A DNA stretch of 64,000 nt, from positions 4,092,001 to 4,156,000 of the forward strand of contig NC_050736.1 of the NCBI RefSeq assembly GCF_014529535.1, written 5' to 3'. Source of the DNA: Bradysia coprophila. Lineage: Eukaryota; Arthropoda; Insecta; Diptera; Sciaridae. A model generated the notes under the pieces. That model ran no database searches, was not told the origin of the DNA, and was given only the letters and a program-made list of their open reading frames with translations. The translations under genes were made by a program, and so were the position numbers. Below, piece after piece: positions 38,835 through 48,156 of this stretch (position 1 is the stretch's first letter; every line of letters begins with the position of its first letter).

Positions 38835-41587
38835 ACACAATGAGGTTCGTTGTCTGTAGGTACCTAGGAGCAATTCATTTCATTTAATCGGTACGTATGC
38901 TCATCCATCCACATTCACATGATCACCATTTGGTATGTGCATAAATAATAAAGGGTAGGTACAATGCGGTGGTGTACACTTACACAATAACCCCTATGGT
39001 AAATAGAGGTGAAAGACAAAATGGTTTGTTATTGTCTGGTTATTGCAGACAGTTATTCAGTGGCGTTCTGCTTGTTCCGGCATGTATGGGGGATGATACA
39101 CAGTCTTTCAACTGGATGCACTTCTATGGTTTCGACGAGCATATAATGCAATTTATTGCAACCGCTATAGACTAACCTGTCAATATTTCTGTTGTACATA
39201 AGAGTTCAAAGCTCATGATTCTGCGATAGATTTGAAGCGAGAATTCTATTATTCTGATGATTTGAAGGAGAAAATATTTGGCTTCAAACTTACATCGATG
39301 GACTTGGTTTTATAGTTTTATAGTTTCAAAACAAAGTCATTTGTACTGGTAATGGTCATTTTTTATGGTAAATAATATATTAAACCCTGAAGTCACATAA
39401 AAAACAGGCGATTTTGTTTTTGAACTAAAGATGGAACACCATTGGAGTAATTTCGGAGCCAAATTTTTATTCCTTTGTTATATTTAAGAATACATTACGG
39501 ATGATACAACCAACCAAATTAAGTTTAAGACTTCTTTTGTAATTTCTTTGTATTCCATGTATTGAGCAGAGCAATGTGTTTCTCAGAAACAAAGCGAATT
39601 CATTCAAAGAAAAAAAAAATTTGGCTGCAGTAGTTATAAGGACATTTTAGTTTTCCAGTCTGTGGCTAGTACCCTTTAAAGTAGGGTTCTTGTTGCCGTT
39701 TGAAGAAATTTTAACTGGGTCTACTGGGTTCTTTCCAAGAAATTTTGATCTTTATTTTGGTCACTTTCAATAAGCAATCATATCTTTAGGTGACGAAAAT
39801 GAACATTATTCGTAAAGATATTCGCCAACATCAACCCCACGTTAATGACGTGATATTCGAAATGTTCCTTATTTGCATACCTTATCATACCTAGTCTTAT
39901 AAGCTTTCTAACTTAATCTTATTAAAATGAGAGACCGGTCTATTGCCGGTTTTATTGTTTTGAGTACAGGCTTAGTGGAAGAGAATGGGAAAATTTTGTC
40001 CCAATTGTATACGTATACGTATAATTCAATGAAAATGACTGTTCACCTCTTACACATCCTATACCTTCAAAATCAATTGTTCCATCATTCTGTTGTGCGA
40101 TGCTAATTATAAATCATAGAGTAATTCCTAATAAGTCGCAACTTAAATTAAATATACCGACAACTAATTCATTTTAGCATCGTCTGCATTCCGTAAATAA
40201 GTCGAAAACATTGAATGAAGTTCGTATTTCATTATCCGATTCGATCGATTGAATAAAAAAATACAGGCTGACGAACAGCGCAGGTCGAACAATTTCCGTA
40301 ATAAAGGAAAAGCGCGTTGAATTTCCTTATGTACAAAATTTTGTTTTTATACATGAACGATATTGGTTCATACCAACCGGGAAGAGAGCTCGGTCTGGGT
40401 CGAAAAAGTTCGTTCACCCTTATTGTCGCGAGCACGACAACAGACGAAAACGTAAACTAATAAAACTCTCCCTATTGATACTAAATGTCTCCATGTCGTG
40501 CATTTGCAATGTACGTACAATACCATCATCCCCATTGCCATGTCGCTAGTTTAAGTACTGGTAAATACAGTACATAGGAAACAGCATCTATATGAACCGA
40601 AAAACATATACCTTTCGATGGAAATCTCGTTTTCCTAAATCGAAAATGGAAATGGTTTCTTCTATGTGCAAACTTAACCAAACGTAAATAGAGTCAACAA
40701 CCCCAGCACATTTCCTTCTGTGTCTATGATAATAATATGTTGGAGCAATTTCTTATGTGTACAATAACTGCATAATTCTGGAAAGCATATTTCTTTTCAT
40801 GCTTGCTATCAGATCAGTCTCGAAGGTGATATTATTGAAATTCCATTTAACAGACTTCACTGAAACTGAATACACCATACAAAGACAAAATGAAGCAAAC
40901 AGATAGACAGTTTGTTGTCTGAAGGAATTTGGGATTAATAATTTCAGAACTTTCGCAAATATATTTTCTTTATATTTGGAAAAGAAGCAAAGTCAACCTT
41001 CTAGAAAATGTCAGTCGTTTGTTATCGACAACGATGACAAAAATATTCGTTTGATTCTGGACTATGGACACTGTTCTCCTATGTAGCCAAAACTAAAGAT
41101 TAAAGAAGTAAAAGATTTGATCTCAGACAGTACTTGAAACAAAAGACTTGACAGTCGTTACTTGGCGATACGTCTGTCGTTAACAAAAGGACAAAAGGTA
41201 AACAATAACTCATCTATTTACAGTTCAAAATGGTCTGTCTTTGTTATAACTTAATTAGTCATAGCCACACTAGAAGCCTTAGTGTAATGAATACAACGTA
41301 ACATCAGTCTACATGCAATAAAATTGCTTGCTCAATCACTTACATACTCGTGTATGAACGAGATATTATATATTGGCAAGCCTCGCCCTGTAATACATAT
41401 ATGAGTAATTTTAGCATCGTTTTATAAATGATATAATTGCCTTTCACAAACGCTAAGGCATATCAGTTAATCTACTACTTCTATTGTTTTAATCTATTTT
41501 GTAATGTGCCATTGTGAGACATCTTTTTGTTAAATAAGAAATAAATGTCAAAAAAATTGAAAAATTTCATTTTCTAGTGTGATTTCT
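38835..41587. other. Intergenic, no gene recognised
   Basis: Moderately AT-rich unique-looking sequence. ORFs such as 38969-39175 (plus) and 40232-40435 (minus) are short and unlike known families. No tRNA, rRNA or clear repeat was found. Confidence 0.5.
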
Positions 41588-41633
41588 GGCCAGAGCGCAG
41601 CGAGTACACTCTGGAAATGCAATTTTCCGTAGG
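41588..41633 (+). repeat. Dispersed repeat, copy 1
   Basis: Contains GCCAGAGCGCAGCGAGTAC followed by CTGGAAATGCAATTTTCCG. A second copy in the same orientation lies about 570 bp to the right (42160-42207). Confidence 0.6.
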
Positions 41634-41738
41634 TTAACTCTGACGACAAACATCACTATCGAAATATATCTTTCATACCTAGAACCCGAAAAGTGCGACT
41701 TCGTTCCACTTATTCTCCGTTCAATATGAAAAACACTA

Positions 41739-41927
41739 CACTGACAAAAAAGTTTCGATAAAATCACCTGTAGCAGGTAACTTTGTCTCCAGGTAATCTA
41801 CATTATCTGCCACAGCTGTATTTTTTGTATGGGGCGCAAGGGCGCTACAGCTGTGGCAGCTATTGTAGATTACCCGAAAACAAAGTTACCTGCAACAGCT
41901 GAGTTTTTTGAAACTTTTTTGTCAGTG
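41739..41927. mobile_element. TA-flanked MITE (Tc1/mariner-like)
   Basis: A 189-bp element with inverted ends CACTGACAAAAAAGTTTC and GAAACTTTTTTGTCAGTG (perfect 18 bp). TA flanks each end (41737-41738, 41928-41929). The inner parts also pair: CAGGTAACTTTGTCTCC against AAACAAAGTTACCTG, GTAATCTACA against TGTAGATTAC, GCCACAGCTGTA against TACAGCTGTGGC. The well-kept arms suggest it is fairly young. Confidence 0.85.
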
Positions 41928-42159
41928 TATTCGTACCACGGACTAAAAGTCTTTTTTAGGGTATTCGATTCGATTACCTTCGGCTCTGTCTGGAAACTTC
42001 TCACACGCTAAAAAACGAAATGTACTATTCCATTTTTTCCCCTCAGTGAGCAAATAACTATTTCAGAATGCAGATGAACCTTCGGATGCCTTAATTGCGG
42101 AAAATTATGTACTGACTCGGGGAAAAATGTAGGAAATTAAATTTTTTATTGTGGCTTGT

Positions 42160-42207
42160 GACCAGAGCGCAGCGAGAACACCCTGGGAAATGCAATTTTC
42201 CGAAGGC
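42160..42207 (+). repeat. Dispersed repeat, copy 2
   Basis: Same unit as at 41588-41633 (ACCAGAGCGCAGCGAGAAC, then GGGAAATGCAATTTTCCG), same strand. Family not recognised. Confidence 0.6.
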
Positions 42208-42874
42208 ACCTCAAGCCAACGAAACTGTTTTCTTACAATGTTTTTTTAACGTTTGTTTGATACACTGCCCAATTTGAGTCCCCATTTAGAGTACTCATGC
42301 TTGGCGATAACAGAAGAAGAACATCTGAAAACCAACTGATACCAATTGGGAGATTTCAAGCAGAATCTTATTATAATGTTAAACGAAAAAACCGGCACTT
42401 TGTTTGTATTTTGTACGTTTCTTTAATGTAAATTCTTTTCTAAGTCTTGCGGCAATAAAACTTTTTCTTTTTAAATAAATTATACTCATCAGTAACGGCG
42501 ATAATATTGACGTATTGTTGTTTTTTTTATGGATATGAAGGAAAAACAACGGAAATGTAGATACGACTGGTTTGATGGTAAGAGAAGACAGTCCTTGAAA
42601 ATTTTTAAATTGAATCCCTGAATCCTTGGCTAGTCGATGAAATTTTTGAGATGAGTTCTGACAAACCCAAATGATTCAACCACGTCTCGTGACGCCTGCG
42701 GTTACGTCGTACATATGTTTAATGAATAAAAAAAGAGAAATTATTTTATCAACGAATCAACGTTTAGCATGCGCAATCTACTTCTTATTGTTATACACTT
42801 TTTATGAATGTTGTTCTCCAATTTACTATCAGTGTTGATTTAACGTTCGTTGGTTGTACGAGTACTCATTCATA

Positions 42875-43895
42875 ATGTCGAAACCATTAAAATTTTACTA
42901 TGATTTGATGTCCCAGCCAGCGAGGGCGTTGTATTTGTTCCTGAAACTTAATCAAATACCACATGAACCATGTTATGTGAACATTGGAAAAGGTTAGTGA
43001 TTAATTAAGGAACTAAATGTAGAGTTTATAACAAAGTTCGCGAACATAATACTGTAAATGTTTTAAGCCTGGTGATGTAACTGTGGATTTACTAATCAAA
43101 TTTTTCTGTTTTTACTTTCCTTGCATTCTCTACAGGTGAACATCTAACCAATGAGTACGCTCAAAACGTTAATCCTTTCAAGAAAATACCAGCTATTGTG
43201 AACAATGACTTTAAATTATCGGAAAGCATTGCAATTTATCGGTATTTGGCTAGTGAGCATAAGGTTGTCGATAATTGGTATCCGAAAGAAGTGCAAAAAC
43301 GAGCAAGAGTTGATGAGTATTTAGAATGGCACCATGTAAGTGTTGGGACACTTTACGAACCACGTAACAAATGCTTTACTGGTTGACTTGTGAATTGCCA
43401 ATGATTTATTGCACAGCTTTGCTCCTGAAGCAGTGCTGTGTTTATTGACGATAGATTTTTCTGATAGTTAAACACGCGCCTTGGCTGCTCCTTATATTTT
43501 GTCTCTAGATGGTTACTTCCTATTGTGAAGCGTCAAACAGCGAACGAGGAACAACTATCTGATGCTAGGACCCGAATGCTAGATGCTGTGGATGACATCA
43601 CTAACATTTGGTTAAAGGATCGCACATTCTTAGCTGGAAATGAAATTACTGTAGCTGATTTGGTTGCCGCGACCGAAATTGAGCAGTTAGGTGGGTCGTC
43701 TGTTTCTTTGACAGAGAATGATTTGAAATTTTAATTGGTGGTTTCGCTATAGTGGTCACCGATTATGATCCCTTTGAAAGTCGTCCTACTCTGAAAGCTT
43801 GGATTGAAGCGGTCAAGAGTAAAACAAATCCACACTACGAAGATGCACACAAATTGATATATCGAGCTGCAAGTATAACTAAGTCGAAAATGTAG
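42875..43895 (+). CDS. Theta-class glutathione S-transferase, copy 1
   Basis: Four exons (42875-42992, 43136-43335, 43468-43690, 43753-43895) with GT-AG introns join into 227 aa, the usual theta length. The enzyme conjugates glutathione to electrophiles in the cytosol. The N-terminal thioredoxin-like domain (residues 1-80) has YYDLMSQPARA with the expected catalytic Ser13, the cis-proline Pro58 in KKIPAIV, and the glutathione-binding Glu69-Ser70 in LSESIAIYRYLA. The all-alpha domain carries DEYLEWHH, the LNTRLGCSLYFVSRWLLP helix and the ITVADLVAATEIEQL signature, ending with DAHKLIYRAAS. Its closest relative is the copy at 46840-47856, with identical exon structure and exon lengths. A small MITE lies 50 bp downstream. 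A frame continuing past the exon 2 donor is only intron read-through. Fly GstT-type identity is firm; substrate unknown. Confidence 0.93.
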
Positions 43896-43947
43896 CTTTT
43901 TGTGGATTTGGATAGCTTTATTGACCCACTAGAAAGAAATAGACTTA

Positions 43948-44117
43948 GGGGCCGTTCATAAATTACGTAACGCTAGAGGGGGGAGGGGGGGGTATGAGGC
44001 AAGCGTTACGGTTCTAACAAAATTGGGTCAAACTTGACCCTTTTAGCGTTACAGACCCGGGGGGGGGGGGGTCTGAAAAATGTTGATTTTTGCGTTACGT
44101 AATTTATGAACGGCCCC
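43948..44117. mobile_element. PIF/Harbinger-like MITE with G-runs
   Basis: A 170-bp element with perfect 26-bp inverted ends beginning GGGGCCGTTCATAAATTACG and continuing TAACGC. TTA flanks both sides (43945-43947, 44118-44120), the PIF/Harbinger target duplication. Inside are two long G-runs on the plus strand (43978-43992 and 44059-44071) and a short inverted pair GGGTCAAACTTGACCC. No counterpart exists at the matching place behind GST copy 2, so it probably inserted after the duplication. Confidence 0.85.
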
Positions 44118-44120
44118 TTA

Positions 44121-44220
44121 CTCGATCATAAAGGATGATGAATTGACGTTTTTGTTTAGAAAAACATTTATTTTTCTAGCAAAATTCCATTGAGAGTGGA
44201 GGATTTCCGTCCTTATTCCA
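44121..44220 (-). pseudogene. Relic of a duplicated selenophosphate synthetase 3' UTR (part of the SECIS)
   Basis: Positions about 44157-44212 match the region that carries the poly(A) signal and SECIS of the functional gene (48003-48105): CATTTATTTTT, AGCAAAATTC, and ATTGAGAGTGGAGGATTT are shared. The relic lacks about 40 bp that in the functional gene hold the outer 3' strand of the SECIS, and its quartet position is altered (CCATTG instead of TTCATTG). It continues at 46412 after an insertion. Confidence 0.7.
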
Positions 44221-46411
44221 AATTCAATAGTACATGCACTTATGTAATTCCGTGAGCCTTAAATTCTTTAAGATTTGTCTTTGTTAAATGTTGTTTGCTA
44301 CGAAAGTTGTAGAAAAAAAAAATTCCGGAAAATTGAAAAATGTATTTCCAGCCAGAAAAGCCACCTATTTTGAATGACATCTCATTTATGAAAAATTAAT
44401 TGAAAATGGCTTCCATGAATTTTCAGAGACAATTTTAGGGGGCCATACTTTCCAGAACAGAAGACATGTTTCAAAATTTTCGGAGACAATCGACTTTTGA
44501 CATTATGTAAATTTTAACAATTTTATTAACAACGATCAAAACTTACAATCGGCGGCTAAGTTTTCTATTTAGGTTTAACCATTTAAATAAAACATAGCTA
44601 ACGCCGACCCGTACGAAACACCTATTCGTATCAAAAGCCTTTAATGTGAAACTCTTCATTTCTCTTACTTCATTTTCTTCTCTGCTGAAAAACTATTCTC
44701 CCTTTAAAATCACTTACATTATCCACTCTTTGCCTTGTTATCATATACAACTAAATTGCCGGAGGCAATATAGACAGCCCCGTACGAAGACAAATTTCAT
44801 AAATTCCTATATTTCCTATATTTCCTATAAATAAACATTTCACAGATAAATATATGCTATTATATAGCTCTATATGCCTGTATATAGCCCAATATAGCTG
44901 TATATAGGTATATATAGATGTCCGTATATGGAATCCCTGAAACCCCACACACATAACAAATTATTTCCATGTTAACAGAAACTCTCTAAGTATCATTTTT
45001 CCCAAGATATTTCTATTTTACTAGCACCGACGCTTTACATTCGTTAATACCTTTCAAACAAAAAAAAGTTCATGAAATTCGGTCAAAATTTACTCGAGAT
45101 ATTGTCAAAATACACCACGTTCACTGTACTTCCGAGTAGCCAGATAAGAGCTCACTCCAAGAGACCTAGCTCACGCTCCGGAGAACATAATTTCATAAAT
45201 TTTTTTTCCCTGATTGGTACGGTCAATACCTATCTAATAAAGCTAAAACAGACGAAATATGTTCAAATGTGGCCGACCTACGAGCAAAAACTGCTTGCCG
45301 CCCTGTGCCTGTTCCACACCAAGGGGTCTAACTCACGAGTCGGTCATCCGATTTCCATAAACTTTTTTTTTGTCGATCGGTATTGTAAATACCTTTTATT
45401 TGACGTATCACTTACAAGTTTAACGTTTAAATGTCCGGAGATATCTTCGAAAAACCGTAAAGCACTTATTGGGCCACAGCTCGGGAGGGGTCGATCCAAA
45501 ATCACTCATCTTCGAACTTAGCCTGTCTTTTGACATTACCAAACGGGAAAAAAAGAATTTTCAAAATCGGATGCGTTTTACTCAAGTTATCGTGCAGACA
45601 GACAGACGGACAGACGGACATATTTTTTTCGCGGATTTGGCATCTCTAGACAACCACAATAGGTTTCCCCTTACTCAGGGAGTCCAATTCGACGTGTTAC
45701 AAACGTATGCGTAAACCTATAAGACCCCAGTACTTCGTACGGGTCTAAAAACTTCTTTTATTTTCGCATTTTGCGGAATCGTTCCGATGATCGCAGCTAC
45801 GTTTCCACGCTGGATAGCGAAACTTATTTTTTGTATGAAGAATGATTTAGCGTGAATATTCCCAGACTTTGAATTTAGAATAGGGCCGAGTCTTTTAACA
45901 AATAATTTTGCAGGTTCACTGAACGTTCCGAAAGTCTCGACAGCAAAAGGTAAGAAATGATAATTCTGAATGATTTCTTCATATAAATCCTCCTTCTTTG
46001 AACATGCAAAGTTAGCTGCAGCCCCAGCGGTTTTTGAAGTTTGATTTATATAAGAGACAGCAATGGTGTCGACGCAGGCGGCGTCCCAAACCAAGCTCCT
46101 GCCATTCATCCAAGGTGTTATTGTCAACCCATCAGGACGTTTCTTGTCTTTACGTATTAATCCTGGCGGTTCCAAAATTGAAGGAAAACCAGCTGTCGCA
46201 AGGGCTTTCATTATCAGATCGTTTAGAATTATGTGTCGTACAAATGTTCCTCTCTTTTTAATGCAAATATGTAAATATGTAAATATGTAAATGGCTTTTC
46301 CGGAAATAGGTTTTGTTCCAGAATTTTTCATGGCAAAAAACAAGGAACAAAGAAAAATTTTAAAGAGCTTAAGGTGCACGAAGCTATTTTTTCCAACACA
46401 AGGACCTGGAC
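44221..46411 (-). mobile_element. Retrotransposon-derived insert, 5'-truncated (non-LTR type)
   Basis: About 2.2 kb interrupting the synthetase relic. On the minus strand (46421 to 45717) an open frame includes a segment with NDLIMKALATAGFPSILEPPG, KKRPDGLTITPW, VWDAACVDT, SKTAGAAANFA, FLPFAVETFGTF and a RGNVAAIIGTIP tail. This pattern resembles the C-terminal region after the reverse transcriptase in some retrotransposon ORFs; no reverse transcriptase core is left. Downstream on the same strand is a GTCTGTCTG-type microsatellite (plus-strand GACAGACGG at 45599-45619) and an AT-rich tail with TATATAG repeats near 44,840-44,930. Exact borders and target duplication are not defined; the family name is uncertain. 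Confidence 0.55.
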
Positions 46412-46676
46412 AACAAGGCATAAGTCGACAAATGCCATTCTACCAACAAAAAAAAACGAGTTATTCATATTCATACATCAGACAAAACAGGACTGTCAGA
46501 TCTAGAGGGTCTTTGATCATAACATTAACGCTGATAAACAATTTTACTATTTATTGATCAGAATCGACCGGTAAATGTTTATATTTGGCGGTAAATTTTT
46601 CATATTTCCCAGTACACCGAAATCAGTCAGAAAATGAGTGATGAGCGCTGTATTTATGTATCCGACTAGCACCACT
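46412..46676 (-). pseudogene. Relic of duplicated selenophosphate synthetase exon 3
   Basis: Two blocks match the functional gene. 46412-46505 corresponds to 48105-48195, including the stop-codon end (shared ACGAGTTATTCATA and AAAACAGGACTGTC). 46563-46676 corresponds to 48417-48530 (shared ATCGAC-GGTA, GATATTTGGC-like, CCGAAA, TTTATG-ATC-GACTAGCACCA). The roughly 230 bp between them in the functional gene are reduced to about 55 bp, and many substitutions break the frame. It ends where the promoter of GST copy 2 begins. This is a non-functional leftover of a GST-plus-synthetase duplication. Confidence 0.8.
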
Positions 46677-46839
46677 GTGGAAAACAACTTAACTTATCAA
46701 CGTAGTTTCAACGAATCAACGATTAGCGGTAATCAACTTCGTATTGCTTCGCACTTCATTTGAATCTTATTCTCCATACCATACCATACTATCAGTGTTG
46801 AATTGACGTTCGTTCGTTGTAAGAGTGTTTTAATTAATA

Positions 46840-47856
46840 ATGTCAAAACAATTGAAATTTTACTATGATTTGATGTCCCAGCCAGCCAGGGCATTGTATA
46901 TGTTCCTGAAACTGAATCAAATACCACACGAACCATGTTATGTGTCCATTGGAAAAGGTGAGTGAATAATTAAGAACGTACAAGAGGGTAATGGTAGAAG
47001 ACTTTGAACTTTGTACATTCAAGTTCATGACAAGTTATCAAATAAGAAGACAAGAGTGTATTGTTTTGCGATATACCGGTTATTACAGTGCCGATTATAC
47101 TAATCTAATCTTAAAATTTTTCATTTTACTTATTTGCATTCTCTGCAGGTGAACATCAAACCGATGACTACGAACAGAATGTGAATCGTTTCAAGAAAAT
47201 TCCAGCTATCGTGGACAAAGACTTCAAGTTGTCCGAAAGTATAGCAATTTATCGGTATTTGGCTAGTGAATATAAGGTTGCCGATAATTGGTATCCGAAA
47301 GACGTTAAGAAACGAGCAAGAGTTGATGAATATTTAGAATGGCAACATGTAAGTATCGGAACACTTGTTGAACTGAAATTCACTGTATTAGTCCCTCTGA
47401 CGATCAATTTTTCTGATATAATAGTTGAACACTCGCTTTGGCTGTTCGTTATATTTTATCTCCAAATGGTTGCTTCCCGTTTTGATGCGTCAAACAGTGT
47501 CAGAGGGACGAGTAGCGGAAGCTAAGGCTCGAATGGAAGATGCTCTGGATGCAATCACTAACATTTGGTTAAAGGACCAACAGTTCATAGCTGGAAATGA
47601 AATTACGGTCGCCGATTTGGTTGCTGCGACAGAAATTGAGCAGTTAGGTGGGTCGTCTGTTTGTTTAACGGAAGAGATTTGAAATTTTAATGGGTGGTTT
47701 TGTGTCTCACTAGTTGTCACCGATTATAATCCCTTTGAAGGGCGTCCCACATTGAAAGCGTGGATTGAAAAGGTCAAGAGCAAAACTAATCCTCACTATG
47801 AAGATGCACACAAGATGATATACAGAGCTGCCAGTAAAAATAAGGCGAAATTGTAG
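46840..47856 (+). CDS. Theta-class glutathione S-transferase, copy 2
   Basis: Four exons (46840-46957, 47149-47348, 47425-47647, 47714-47856) of exactly the same lengths as copy 1 (118, 200, 223, 143 bp) give 227 aa. Catalytic Ser13 in YYDLMSQPARA, cis-Pro58 in KKIPAIV and Glu69-Ser70 in LSESIAIYRYLA are all kept. The C-terminal domain has DEYLEWQH, LNTRFGCSLYFISKWLLP and ITVADLVAATEIEQL, ending KNKAKL. Differences from copy 1 are mostly conservative, so both are likely active. It is convergent with the synthetase gene; only 300 bp separate the two stop codons. No AATAAA lies in that gap on the plus strand; the first is at 48173-48178, inside the synthetase exon. Upstream 150 bp resemble those of copy 1 (shared CTATCAGTGTTGA and ACGTTCGTT), so regulation may be shared. 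Confidence 0.93.
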
Positions 47857-48010
47857 GTTCCCTTTGTGGATATGGTTGCAGCAAATTAAAAATGGTTTTG
47901 GTTTTACATACGAGATTGGCTTTTCATTCGGATCATTGACCAGATACAAATCAATTAGGTGTTTTGAGCAGATGAAAGACCACGAATCGACATGTTTGCT
48001 TAGAAAAATA

Positions 48011-48016
48011 TTTATT
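48011..48016 (-). terminator. Poly(A) signal of the synthetase gene
   Basis: AATAAA on the minus strand, about 140 nt after the stop codon and 35 nt beyond the SECIS. A second AATAAA at 48052-48047 overlaps the outer SECIS helix and is less likely because using it would cut close to the SECIS. Confidence 0.45.
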
Positions 48017-48050
48017 TTTTCAACAAAATTCGATGGACACAATGACTTTA

Positions 48051-48121
48051 TTGACCAAAAATCTTCATTGAGAGTGGAGGATTTCTCGTCCTTTTCCCAA
48101 ACTCAAGTCATGCGTTGTCAA
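48051..48121 (-). promoter_or_regulatory. SECIS element (form II)
   Basis: A selenocysteine insertion element in the 3' UTR, 36 nt after the stop codon. On the minus strand: outer helix TTGAC (48121-48117) with GTCAA (48055-48051); internal loop AACGC / GATTTTTG; the SECIS quartet strands ATGA (48111-48108) and TGAA (48067-48064); inner helix TTGAG with CTCAA, a TT/CT mismatch, then TGGG with TCCA; unpaired AAAA on the 5' side of the apex; and a ministem GGA/TCC closing CGAGAAA, the hallmark of form II. The 12-nt spacing between the quartet and the apical adenines fits the consensus. It recruits SECIS-binding protein so that the UGA at codon 24 is read as selenocysteine. Confidence 0.88.
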
Positions 48122-48156
48122 ATGCCATTGCACCAAGAAATTGTGCGCGAAACGAG

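Noticed and set aside
43336..43386. Continuation of GST1 exon 2 frame past CAT
   Set aside because: A GTAAGT donor follows EWHH, and exon 3 restores the conserved GST sequence.
45072..45714. Plus-strand ORFs of 149 and 81 codons
   Set aside because: They lie antisense to the 3' part of the retrotransposon-derived insert and include translated GACA microsatellite.
46034..46557. Plus-strand ORFs of 75-88 codons
   Set aside because: Shadows of the minus-strand retrotransposon frame and of the synthetase relic.
47710..48042. Minus-strand ORF of 110 codons
   Set aside because: Antisense to GST2 exon 4 and in the synthetase 3' UTR; no family features.
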